In this document: positions 1 to 12,800 of the stretch, piece after piece
Layout: every line of letters starts with the position of its first letter
Numbering within the stretch: the first letter of the stretch is position 1
From: Siphonodentalium dalli
Taxonomy: Eukaryota > Mollusca > Scaphopoda > Gadilida > Siphonodentaliidae
Direction of reading: 5' to 3'
Assembly: GCA_032622095.1 (NCBI GenBank)
Contig: CP136061.1
Span: forward strand, 136,361,587 to 136,425,586
Length of the DNA: 64,000 nt
Made by a program: the position numbers and the translations under genes
Notes under the pieces: model-generated
The model's input: the letters and a program-made list of their open reading frames with translations, nothing else
Database searches by the model: none
What the model was told of the DNA's origin: nothing

Positions 1-626
1 CCCTTCGTTGAATTACCGTGGCATATTTTGTCATGCCCTAGTGATTCTCTTGTTGAAGAATGTAACATTTAACCCTTTGACGAGTAGTTTCATTAGAAAA
101 TGTTCAAATAATAAGTTCAACAAACGACCTTAAGTTTGTTGAACTTATTATCTAAACATTTCCCTGTAATAAATAGGACTCCTTCTGTACTTTTATTATC
201 TATTGTCTGCTTACTTTATTGAAAACCCCTCCGAATGAACACCAGGCCGTTCAAATGTTTACTTATAACTGAGACAGAGAATCCATTTAGTATAGAAAAG
301 GTTAATCATTATTGCTGAAAATTTCAAAGGGTTCGCACAGCAATGAAAAGTCCTTGAATATCAGATCCTCAAATTGAAAGTCCTTGAATTATATTCGTAT
401 CTTGAATACCTTGGATACCTTGAAATCACCCATCCTCCTGAAAAGTACTTGATTGATTGGTTTTCCTTTTCTGTTACTAGTAAACTCTTTGTAAATAGAT
501 AATATGTGATCTATATGAGGTCATAAACAGGTAGATCTAGACATGACAATTGTTGTATGTAAAAATAACAACATTTAGTAATTCATTTCTTTGATTACTG
601 ACTATGTTATTAATATTATATTTCAG
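1..626. other. Intron upstream of E1 (partial)
   Basis: This is the 3' part of an intron that begins before the window. It holds an S-family TTAA element (73-301). The acceptor is TTTCAG at 621-626. Nothing else is recognised between 306 and 620. Confidence 0.8.
73..301. repeat. S-family MITE with TTAA flanks
   Basis: The element begins CCCTTTGACGAG and ends with the complement of CCTTTTCTATAC. It is flanked by TTAA at 69-72 and 302-305, as expected of piggyBac-type target duplications. An internal hairpin at about 105-168 is built on AATAAGTTCAACAAAC and its complement. Related copies occur at 7365-8177, 8182-8388 and 46157-47167. Confidence 0.65.
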
Positions 627-842
627 GTTATTACTGTGACATAGCTGATGCACCACTCATAATATACACACCATATCCATGCCCTGAGGGTTATTATTGC
701 TCAAATGGCACCCGGTGGGCTCAGCAGTATGGGTGTCCAGCTGGCACATATAACCCATATACCCAGCTAGAATCCATTGAACAGTGTACAACCTGCGACT
801 CTGGAAAATATTGTGGATCAGTGGGGCTTTCTAACTATACAG
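627..842 (+). CDS. E1, Cys-rich module exon (phase 1-1, 72 codons)
   Basis: Follows acceptor TTTCAG and ends before donor GTGAGA. It reads GYYCD, then PCPEGYYCSNGTRW, GCPAGTYNP and CTTCDSGKYC, closing with the sequon NYT. It corresponds to the middle of E7, to E16 and to E26, which occupy the same place in later super-repeat units. Splitting a Gly codon after its first base (G|GT) is the standard boundary of this gene. Confidence 0.9.
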
Positions 843-3800
843 GTGAGATTATGGAACAGAATATCATTCAAGCTGATATATCCATTCCACCATCTATTGT
901 TTTTTTTGCATCTGACGACCAACCTTGGCCACGCTGCACCTTACAATACAATATTTTAATACAAATATCATGTTCATTTTGTTATGTGAAATGTCCAACT
1001 TCTTTTATTTCTCACCATTTTAATTTGGTTGGTTGCGCTATAACATAAAAATGATATTTTTTTTTTACCATCATAATACTAATTATATATACATGATATT
1101 TTTATTATTATGATATAAAACAAATCGCGGTAAGTCACATGACTGATTAGTGCGATCACATGACTACAACGCGATCACATGACCAATCATCTGCATAATC
1201 GACGCGGGGAGTTTACCTGATTTGCTTTCGGGTGACAGCGGTGGGTGGGGCTTGAAATAATTCTGCCAATCGCGTAACGAGTTGATAAATTACGAGTTTG
1301 ATGAAATATCGCAGTCTCCGATTATATACCTTTATACGATACATAGCGATCATTAAATAAAAACTGTTTGAATGTGCTTATTATGATCTGGATTTGCTGG
1401 AATGTTAGATAATATAACAAATGATGATCGCTAAAGTGTACTTTGAAGCGATAAAACTGGAGTGAAATGAGGTTAGTTTATGCAGAAATGCAGTGAGCAG
1501 AATATAGTGTGATACGAAGTTGAAGTGTTTCTGAAAGAATACAAGTTGGACCTTCTAGCTTCTTCTTCGTTGTTTGGTACACATTTCGGAAGCTAATTTA
1601 TACCACTGAAATAGTGTCATACCGTTGAGCGCTATAAGAGTCCAATTGAATACAAATGGGGTGTGATTAAAAAAGGTCTTGGTTAATCTATATACACACC
1701 GCATTAGAGCTGAAACGGTTGACCCATTCTTCTAACCGGTTAACCAACGGGGTTAGCCGGATTTCAACCGGTTAACCGCTAATTTCTAGCGGACTTCTCT
1801 CACACTAATTATGTCGACATTATGCCATGCTCCAGGGACAAACCTAGGTGAGAAATAGTAGCTGAAATAAAGACCTTATTCACGGCATTTAACGATATTC
1901 AAAAACACGCATTCACTGTTCTTTTGCTGGCTCTCGTGATGGAGAATGAGCAAGTGAAATTTGTGAATGGCAGGGGGGATCGCTTATTTGCCGTGAACAG
2001 CATATGTTTGGGCATTTGTAAAACGAGTAACAATAGTATGGGTATTGGTAAAACGAGTAACAAAACTATATATTAAAGATCTGTAATATATCATTATCAT
2101 TGGTATATCCTCCAATGAATTATATATAAAGACAAGAAAGTAATAACTATAGAACAAAAAGGAAGGTCAGTTAGGTTAGACTCGCAGTCCTATTCAGTAT
2201 TCGAGCTATTCGTCGGTATCATGATCGCGGACACTAGTGTTGGAAGGTTATAGAATTTATGTTTCGGTTTCGTTTTTTTTGGTAAAAAAACCTCGGTTTC
2301 GGTTTTAGTATGCAATCACTTAACATATAGAAATTACTGCCAAATTGAGTGTCAATTAGTCTCACAGGCACAACCAGTTACATAGTAGCATGGAGCATCA
2401 ATTTCCTTGATAAAAGGGAAGATCATTGAAGAAGTTAAAGAGGTTTTGGGTTGCTTCAACTACGATGTCTGTTTGGTCACTCAATTGAATTGATCATATT
2501 AGATCACAACAGGGAGGAAGAACGGGAAGAGTGAAGACATTGTTCAGCTGATCTCAATCATTAAACTTTGTCGACTTACATAGTTTTTATAAACCCCACT
2601 GTAAAACAGTTTTAGTATGTCGTGGTGTGATTCCAATTTGAATCCATGTTTCTTCGTGCAGTATTAACTATTAAGTTACAAAAACACGCATTGCCACACA
2701 ACGCCACTTTTACGTTGTCACTTCCTTGTGTGCATTCAGACTTGATACACAGTGACTGCACACGTGCTTTTGTCGGAAGATCAGAGAAAACTTCAAAGGG
2801 TCGGAATTGATTGAAGGTCGTCGACACTTCCAGACAGTTCGAGAATTGCTACTAAGTATCTGATACTACCGCATGTACCAATTAATGCTTGCATTGCACT
2901 CTACTATCGGTGACACAGGATTTAGTATTAGTTTTGCATCATTTAACCTAATATTTTGAGGATTATTCACGTTCACATTCAACTGACAACGGGATGCGGT
3001 TACGTCCTGTTCATTTTTTTCTAACCGGTTATGCGATCGGAATTGGACTTGGGTCATTTTAATCACAACAGGGAGGGCTTTCCGATTGCGTTTGGTAGTT
3101 TCTAGACCGAATAAATCCTTTAACCACAGCAGAATTATGGGTAACTTTTTAGGATTTAGTTTCACTGAGAGCTTTCCGATGAATGACAACAAGCCATAAA
3201 TCCTAAAAAATTACCCATAATTCTGCTGTGGTCAAGGAGTCGATTATTTAGGGCATTACTGTAACATGCCAGTTCTCCAAAATAAATAGGGAGAAGAGAT
3301 CAGTTCTCTTCAGCAATGAGTCCCTGAAACTTCTTTATCACATTATTTTGTAGCCTTTTTTTTTAAAGAATCAGCAGTGTGTTTATATTGTGAACAAAAA
3401 AATACTTAAAAATGGTCTATCTATTACTAACAAGTTTTATATAGTTTCCAGAGTATAAAATAATAGATATGAATCAAGACACCGGTCCGGAGATGCTTCT
3501 ATCAAATAATATTGATATAATTCAATTTTGTTCTTGTATAACAGTTTTACTGGCTATTTTTAGAACCAAAATTTCAGGCGCATTCAGAGCTTAGCAAGAG
3601 GGAGAACTCTATCTTGTTAGCAACATTCCATCATTTCGATTAAGATATTTTGCTGGAATAAACTACTTTCTTATTCCTTCATAGACAAATAGTATACCCA
3701 ATCTTCAGTTTTGTCTATTTTCTTCACAAAAAAAAGGTATTTGTATTGGGTTTATTTGTATTGGGTTTTATAAAAATTATGTTGTAATTGTGGCCCGGAA

Positions 3801-6800
3801 GTGATACACCATCTAAAATATGTTCATGAGAACAAGACTATCTGAAAAACAAATTGTGCAACTGAAACATTTACATGAAATTAAATATCAACATATATCA
3901 TCAGCATCAATATCAATAATGCCGTTATATATATATATGTATATTGTCTGTTGAACAAAGGAATGTAATTAGAAATTTCTATTTCATAAAATACATTGAC
4001 GTTGTATATATCATTTTAAATTTTATTTGTCGAAAAATATTAAATTGCAGGAGATTGTACAGCTCGATATTGGTGTAAGAATGGATCTGCTGTAGCCACA
4101 CCCACCGATGGAATCACTGGCGAGCTATGTCCGGAGGGACAGTACTGTCCCCAGGGCTCCCCTGTTCCTATCCTATGTCCACTCAGTACATGGTCAAACA
4201 GCCGTGGTCTCGGCATAACTACAGAGTGCCAGGATTGCAGTGGCGGCCACTATTGTAACGGAACAGGTCTTACAGCACCATCAGGACCATGTGCATCTGG
4301 GTAAGCAACTCTAACATTCAATACATTGGGACTTTCCTGGATAAGTTGATATCAAAGTATTTAACTTGATACTTGATGTTATGGAGTAAACATTGCATTG
4401 TGTTATGATAATTTATTACCATAATCATTTATATTATTATGGTGGATGAAAACTGGGACATGTGTCTCACATCAAGGCTATATTTAGTTAACACAACAGT
4501 AATCAAAATGGTCTGAAATAATGTGCTTTATCTACCATTTCCTACGAAATTCCCTGATACAATTGGCGATAACGAATTGGCGATAACAACATCTGTATCG
4601 TTACTGCAGTTGCGAGACAAGGCGCTCGTGACGTCGTTGACTGGTTCAAAATCATGAATGAACTGACATCACATCAATCGCGTGAAAAATCAAAACGCCA
4701 TTCCAACGTATATTCTTGCGTACCATAAACAAATAGTTCCAAGGTTTTAACATTATTTGATTGCCCACCATCATGGGTATTATGGTATAACTTATCACAA
4801 AGTAACTAATATGTATTTGTTCAGTATTTATTATAAGTGTAAGAGATTGTGTCCATTGAATACAATTTCCATTAACTTGCAGGTTGTGAGAAATTAGCAA
4901 AGCGAGCTAATCGCGTGACACAGATACCTTTGCAGGTTGGGAGAATTTACTCAAGAAAGCTAATCGTCGGACACAAATTCAACAGTTTTGGCATTTAAGA
5001 AACCCCTAAAATGTAATTTGTGCGGTGGATTATGTCACCCCAATGGTAGATAAATGTGTTATATACACTATGTGTTTGTTACGATTCATGTATCGCGACT
5101 CGGCTAGTTTTCGTGGCCATATAGCGTCTCGGCGACCAAGGTCGCCTCGTCGCTATATGGTCACGAAAACTAGCCTCGTCGCGATACATGAATTGATACA
5201 AATACATTGTGTATATAACACATATTTATCAAAAGTCTGGTAGTTTGAAATTATCCTTTATTACTGATCCTGCATCTCAGAGAGTTTTCTATTTTAAGAG
5301 TTGTTCCATAAATCATTTTCGTGCATGAAAAAATAAGAATTGAATATCACGAAATATATATATCTTAGTAAGGTATGTAATAAACACAGAACTGCTGGAT
5401 ATAACTGGATATAATATAGAATACACACGTAGTGTTTCTGAATACCAAATTTACACCTTATGGTAAATCTTCAATCCCATGAGTGGTGTAAATTTGATAT
5501 TCAGAAACACTACGTGTGCATGCGTGTTGTTTATACCAATATAATCCTACCAATAACACTAACATTAGAAAGTTAGAACTTAAAACATCGAAAAAATTTG
5601 TCAACAATTCAACCGTCCATCGACCCAGAACATTAGTTTCGTTACCTGGCGAAGGGACATTAAACCTGAGGGAATTGTGAGTGTATGATAAGCTACCATT
5701 TTTTGGTCACATAATATCACTTAACATCACAGATTCATGAAAATATAACTAATGTTTTGTTTATTAACGTGTCAACTTGGAGCTATTTTCCTGTCAACAT
5801 GTAATGTAATCGCTATAAAGAGACAGAGCAACCTCATGGTATGGAGGTCACAAGAGGTCACGAGGATTGTAGTCCCTACTGTAGGCATATCACTTAAATT
5901 GCCATTCAAAGCATTTGGCAAACGTTTATACTTACAACGTGCCTTTATATCTACAGTGACAATTGACAACCTTTTCTTCACAATGACCGTTATACTATAG
6001 TAGAGCATGTGATCATGGTATGTAACTGGATATAAAACCAAAGATGCCCTGATTGCATAAACAATACATAATTTTCTGATAGCAAAAAACAAAACAAACA
6101 AACAAACAGTAGAAAAAAAAATTCACTCTAGTAATATGCATGTTAATTAAAAAAAAAAAAATCCCTAAACCTCACTTAAACCTTATTCCTACTCAGTTTC
6201 CACTCACACATGTATATTCATAGTATTCATTCATTATATCAACCAAGTAGGTGCCCATACATACATATGAACCACTTTTCGTACCATCGCCCTAACAAAG
6301 CCTGTATATTAAAAACCCAGTCTGCACACGATGAACGTAACCTAAAAACAATCAAATTAATTCGGCCATCTTCATCATATAATCTGTCACCACATTCAGG
6401 GGTGATAGGAAGACAGTCAGCCATGACTATATCACCCCTAGCAATATACATGTATAGTCCATTAATATTATATATATTTGTAATTGTACTTTCCATGTGT
6501 GTATATTGTAAATAAAATTATCCTATCCTAAGTTCTATTATGTGCTGTTTTAGATACTACTGTAGCAGTGCATCTGTATCAACAACACCCACAGATGGAT
6601 CTACAGGTGACCTCTGTACTAGAGGTCACTATTGTCCAGAGCAGACAACAACGCCACTCACTTGCCCTGACGGTACCTACATGACAGACACAGGGGCGGA
6701 GTTATGTTGGAACTGCACACCTGGTCATTACTGTACAACTGGTCTCGACCCAGAACTATGCCCCCCAGGATTCTTTTGTCCAGAAGGCACTGGTGTATAT

Positions 6801-9800
6801 TGGAAATCGTGTCCATTTGGATCGTTTAGTGTAAACAGTGGATTGTGGGATAGCAGTAATTGTACGCAGTGTACTGGAGGCTTTTACTGCTCAGAGATGA
6901 ATGCGACAGCTGTGACAGGGCAATGTGATTCAGGCTATTTTTGTACGACTGGATCAGACACACCTACGCCAGATGTAGGTTATGCAGGAGTTGCCGGCCC
7001 TTGTCCAACAGGGCATTATTGCAGACGACAAACATCTATACCTACCAAATGCCCGTTCGCAACATTCAGTAATGCCACCAATCTGAACAACGCATCTGGC
7101 TGCACTCCATGTTCTTATGGCATGTATTGTGGCGAAGAGGGGTTAACCGAGCCATCAGGTCCGTGCTGGGCAGGCTTCTATTGCTTGACAGGATCAGAGA
7201 CACCGAATAATCCAATAGCTGACGTCACTGGTGGTCCATGCACTGTAGGCCACTTCTGTCCTAATGGAACATCATATCCTCTCGGTTGTGAGGCTGGGAC
7301 ATACAGTCCATCAACTGGAGCATCAGAGTGTACAGCTTGTCCAGCAGGTTATTATATGTATTAAGCCTCTCTTAATGAATGCATTCTCCCATTAACCCTT
7401 TACCCAACAAAACGGCCAAAAACGCCCAAATAAAGCTTCAACAGCCTAAAATATCTTCGGTCTGTCTCAATAACACATGATACCAATATGGATATCATTG
7501 GAACCGGTTCATTGACCACATTGTGATGGTTACAGTTATGCCCTGTGCCAATGCATTCTCTTATATATGCGAGTCAACCATAGGTCGCCTCGCATATATA
7601 AGAGAATGCATTGGCCTAATAAATTTCTTTTTTTAACATTTTTTCTTACATTCTTTAACAATTTTATAATTTTTTCTTACATTTTTTAACAATTTTTATA
7701 ATATTTTTCTACATTCTTTGACAATTTTATAATTTTTAATATGTGTTAAGCCAATGCATTCTCTTATATATGCGAGGCGACCTATGGTCGACTCGCATAT
7801 ATAAGAGAATGCATTGGCACAGGGCCGTTCTGTTGGGTAAAGGGTTAAGTTATAAAAGAATACATTGGGATGGTCTATTATTAACTCTTCCATGACTGGA
7901 GCTTCCTCAAATTTTGCGAAAAACCATGTGCCAATGCATTCTCTTAGAAATGTGAGGCTCCCTATAGTCTTCCTATGGGAGACTCGTATATATAAGAAAA
8001 TGCACTGGCACAGAATCTTTAGAGCTGCACCAGATCAGCTCATGAAAGAGTTAATATGGAAGGATGTTCAAGAAATATATGAGCAGTCTAAAGATAATAG
8101 AAAGTGCAGAAGGATTCTTATATTCATTGGTGGGGAATGTTCAGATAATGAGTTCAATAAACAAACTAGTTGAGTTATTAACACTTTCTAAACTGAATGG
8201 ATTCTCCTATTCAGTTATAGAAGTATACACTGGAGTGGTCTATTATTCATTTGGAGGGGTTTTCAGAAAAAATAAGCAGACGACAGATAATAGAAAAGCA
8301 GAACGAGTCCTGTTTATTTGATGGAAATGTTTAGATAACAAGTTTACTAAGGGAACTACACTTGAATGAGTGCTTAGTAAAGAAAGTGTTAACTTCTCCA
8401 CTGATATACGTCCATATATGTGGTGAGACTGCAGGGACGTCATATAGATAGATAATCGGCAGATAGCTCAATTTAGAGGCTTTCGACCTCAATGGCCTTC
8501 TCTCAGCATTTAATATAAGGGACACAGGTAACAATATTACATTAATTAATTAATATTATGTAATATTGTTTCCTCGAAGATGTAGCTGTGTCCCTTAAAT
8601 TAAATGCTGAAGAAGGCCATAGAGGTCGAAAGCTTCTAAATTCAGCTATCTGCTGATTATCTATTCCAAGATTATGTATGACAATATTCTTTGTATGGAG
8701 TTAGTTTTATGGTCGCAAAATTACCATTAAAATTTTCCACCAAAAAAATGGACGTAACATCAACTGCCGAGCGCACAACGTCATGACGTCATTCAGCAGT
8801 GAAGAGGTTAAATTTATTAGCTGAACATTTCCACAAATTAATGCGAGAGTGGAAATGTAGTAAGTGCTCATCTGCAAGTATTCGATAATCAAAAGTTAAA
8901 CCTTCCATGACTGGAGCTTCCTGAAATTTTGCGAAAACCCCCTGCTATGCATTCTCTTATAAATGCGAGTCTCCCATAGGGAGCCTCACTTATATAAGAT
9001 AACACATTGGCCTAACAATATTTACCTCAACCTTGGAAGCCAGTGTATTCTCTTATATATGCGAGGCTCTCTATGGGAGACTCACATGTATAAGAAAATG
9101 CACTGACACAGGATCTTTAAAGCTGCACCAGCGCAGCTCCCACCATGAAATGGTTAATCACACCAGGAGGGTGTCATTCTGTGTTTTGGTAAACCATTCT
9201 TCACCCTCCCATTTTTTGGGGCATTCCATGTTTCTGTTTAATAACTATGCAGTCTTTTTATTAGTAATTACCAAGTTCATTTTCAGAATAAACAAATGAC
9301 AATGTTTGGTATTTATAAGCATACTTTCTATGACATGTGTCGTTACTAACAAGATTTTGAAGTGGTGTTGTCAACCTTAAACAAACGTTTAAAATATTGT
9401 TTACTTCTACGTGCACGATCACCACACTAATGTGATCATCATTACCAAGTCTGAGTTTAGTGTGCCTGTCTTTGCAGATTGAGGTCCCCAGACAGTGAAT
9501 TTAGTGACGCTATCCCGCATAGCGGGCTGGCATCACTAAATTCACCTTCTGGGGACCTCATTCTGCTTAGGCCTCATCTTCTCTGGAAAATTTCTTTATT
9601 ATCAATTTTCTATAGAAATTTATTCACATAGATTCTATTTCTTTTTTAGTTTAGTTTCTCTATATCCCCAAATTGGCAGATGACACATTGCATAAGCGAG
9701 GTTCCCAATTGGTGTACATCACAATTTGGTGATGCTAGCCTGCTATTCGGGATAGTGTCACTATATTCGCCCTCTGGCGACCTCATTCTGCAAATGACAG

Positions 9801-12800
9801 GCACACTTAACTCAGGATTGATCAGTACTTCCTTATCACTACAGTATTATTCAACAAACTGTTTGTAATGAACTGTTGTTTGTTTTTCTTCAGGTTATTT
9901 TTGCCCTGAGAACTCAACAGATTATTCCACTAATTCCTGTCCATCAGGACACTATTGTCCCACGGGAACAGGATATGATAGAGAATACCCATGTCCCCGA
10001 GGCTCATACAACGCCCACACTGGTCAGCAAGGCGAAGTCTCATGTCTGCCATGCACGCCTGGGAAGTACTGTGCATCATCAGGACTGTCAACACCAACTG
10101 CTGATTGCGATGAGGGATGGTACTGTACCCTGGGAGCTTGGTCAGCAAATCCAGTTTCTGTTGGGAATTCCAGTGTATCTGATTGCTTTTGTCCTGCTAA
10201 CTCCACCGGAGGCCAGTGTGAACCCGGCTATTACTGCCCACAGGGATCCGTTAGTCCACAGTCATGTCCTCCAGGTATGTAGAACTCACACAGACAGCAC
10301 TGCTGATTATCTCCGGCAAACAAGATTTAGATGGCGGGGATATAGAAATGGGTGTCATCCATTTGTCTGTCTTATGCATTCGTCCATACTTAACTTTGGA
10401 GCTTTCTATCCCAGTCATCTTAGGTCTGACTGATTTTAATGATCTTTGGTTTGCATATTGGCCGCCATGGGGAAAGGGAAGTCCACATGGAAGAGTTTTT
10501 TCCATTTTTTTTGCAGAGTTGTTGCAACTTAGTCTGTGTTTTTTTAGTACTACTGTGAAGGATATCCACATGAAACTCGGGTTTTATCAAGTTATTTCAG
10601 GCTGGATTAAGACAGCTTTTGAATTAAGACACCTCAGAAAATTAATAAAACTCAGCGAAAAGTCATGTACTTTTATGGGAAATATTATGTGCGGTGCACT
10701 TGTTGATGTAGGGTTTCCGATGAGCTGATGTGTAAAGAAATTCAGTCTGCTATTTTTTTAGGCAAGAATTTTTTTAGAAGCTTCTAATGTTCTGTGCCAA
10801 ATTGAACCAAATTGCTGCGGGCAATGTATTGATATCACATTGGGTCAATTGTATAAACAACGTAAATGGATTCTTAAATATCGAGTAGCTACAAGGACTA
10901 CCACCAACATCTTGAATTTTAAATCATCCCACACAAAATAATTCACAATAATGGGCTATAAGTTTCAATTATTTTTTATAGAGTATGCCACTATACAGAT
11001 CCTAAGAGTTTTAGGCCGAATCTCTAATTTTTGGCATATACATTATTTTTTAGCTTCGGACAATTTCTGCTAATAAACAGGACTTGTAGACATTGGTGCA
11101 AACTTGATACTCTCTTGCAGCAATATCTACACATATTCCTGCTACAGTAATGCCCTAAGTAATGGACTCCTTAACCACAGCAGAATTATGGGTAACTTTT
11201 CAGGATTTAGTCGGAAATATGGCTTGTTGCCATTCATCGGAAAGCTCTCGGGAAGAGCTTTCCGATGATTGGCAACAAGCCATATTTCCGACTAAATTCT
11301 GAAAAGTTACCCATAATTCTGCTGTGGTTAAGGAGTCGAATACTTAGGGCACTACTGCTACCTTGCAAGCTTTCAGACCAAATATTCTGATAGTTAATAT
11401 CCTCTTTTTCAGGCAACTTCTGTGAGAGTTACGGATTAAGAAATGCTACTGGACAATGTAACGCTGGCTACTATTGTACCCTGGGAGCTTACAGGCCAGA
11501 TCCTCAGAATGATGCAACAGGCGGAGTTTGTTCTAAAGGACATTATTGTCCTGTTGGTACCTCGGTACCTGTTATCTGCCCACCTGGATACTTTACCAAT
11601 GCTACTGGAAGTGAAGATTTCTCCGAGTGCCGACAATGTACAGCTGGTAAGTGAAGAACTAAAGTGATGGGAGGATGTTTTAAATTTTTGGTTGTCTAAT
11701 TATTTGAGTCTGACTAACTTTCATTATCTATATCTCAATATTAATAGAAACATGTATTGCATATTTCCTTTGGCAGTCCAGGCCTGCAAATAGGGTGTCT
11801 TGTCATTTGCAGAATGAGGTCCCCAGAGGGTGAATTTAGTGATGCTATACAACACAGTGGGCTATCATTACCAAATTCATCCTCGGGGACCCTCATTCTG
11901 CTTAAGCCTGAATGAGCAGAAGCAGAATGAGGTTTCCAGAGGGTGAATTTGTTGACACTAGCCCATTGTGTGGGGTAGTATCACTAAATTAACCCTCTGG
12001 GGACCTCATTCTGCAAATGACAGACACACTATTTGCAGGCTCCTTTGGCACTTCCTGCAGACTATATTCCTTATGAAATTTCATGTATGAGTATGAGTAT
12101 AAATATATATATTTTTTACTACAAAGCTTCATTTTCGTTTTCCAAATTTAGTTTGCTAAAACCAAGTATAAGTTATATAACAGGCTCTGGATTTCACTAG
12201 CTAACTCTTTCCTACATACTTAATCCTTTCCTGGTTTTAGGTTACTATTGTGACAGCTCTGGTATGGAGGAGCCCACGGGTCTGTGTGATAGAGGATACT
12301 TTTGTCCGCAGGGACAGAATGTCTCTGCTCCAGCTGAGTTTGTATGCACACCAGGACACTACTGTGAGACTGGCAGTCCTGACGAGTTAGTGTGCCCATC
12401 TGGAACCTACCAGGATGAACATAGACAAGTATGTATTTGAATTTCTGTGTGGTTGCTTATGTCATATACCTACATTTGAGTTCTCCTCTGACTATATTTT
12501 GACATTATAATCTAAACGAAAGTTGTTAATACGTTCATTATTTTTTTACTTAGAAATTTAAATTTTGGGGTTTTCAGATAATGCAGATTATGGCTGCTTC
12601 TTCACTGCCAAACACGGTATGTGACTGAATTGGCCCAAAATACAAATTGACTTTGGATTGGGGATTTGTACGATGCTTTAAATAGGTTAACTTAATCATC
12701 TGAACATACTTTGTCTCATTGTTAATTATACATCCTTGAGATGTTTTTATTTTATACCATTCACTACATGTAAAAGGCCAAATAAAAAATATGATTTGAG

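Larger units (their letters stand above)
4301..6553. other. Intron 2
   Basis: 2.25 kb. It contains two long palindromes (5049-5230 and 5424-5518). A patch ending TTGTAAATAAAATTATCC at about 6505-6525 resembles the 3' tail of a LINE, but no reverse-transcriptase residues are clear. A short (TA)n run lies in the previous intron, not here. Confidence 0.7.
7396..7844. mobile_element. B1: TTAA-flanked (piggyBac-like) MITE
   Basis: 449 bp with TIR CCCTTTACCCAACA at both ends and TTAA at 7392-7395 and 7845-7848. Inside are an asymmetric segment and two 67-bp hairpins (7548-7614 and 7751-7817). The second copy is 61557-61950, in opposite orientation. No transposase frame. Confidence 0.85.
7365..8177. 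mobile_element. S1: S-family element interrupted by B1 and D1
   Basis: TTAA at 7361-7364 is followed by GCCTCTCTTAATGAATGCAT, matching the termini of 46157 and 8182. S sequence (ATTCTCCCA, then TACATTGGGATGGTCTATTA, then GATAATAGAAAGTGCAG) resumes on each side of two TTAA insertions. The right end is unclear and may be truncated next to S2. Confidence 0.6.
7348..9893. other. Intron 3
   Basis: 2.55 kb made almost wholly of nested mobile DNA: S1 (7365-8177) interrupted by B1 and D1, then S2 (8182-8388), a long hairpin (8448-8664), D2 (8900-9153) and a full F element (9451-9815). The acceptor is TTTTTCTTCAG at 9883-9893. Nothing is recognised at 8665-8899 or 9158-9450. Confidence 0.8.

Noticed and set aside
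2612-3192. Minus-strand open frames (71 and 108 codons)
   Set aside because: The second runs through a family A MITE; neither has a recognisable protein pattern.
7348-7364. Stop codon at 7362 as the end of a gene (the open frame 6540-7364)
   Set aside because: It is read-through past the E3 donor; E4 continues the module in the right phase.
10264-10728. 154-codon open frame on the + strand
   Set aside because: It starts inside E4 in another frame and has no motif, signal or family resemblance.
10275-11412. A missing exon between E4 and E5, because SCPPG is followed directly by NFCESYG with no G-T-Y...CxxC stretch
   Set aside because: The equivalent place in super-repeats 2, 3 and 4 (CTGGYYCVVDEL, CDRGMYCENYEL, CTIGLYCEGYAL) has the same short form inside single exons, and the phases match.
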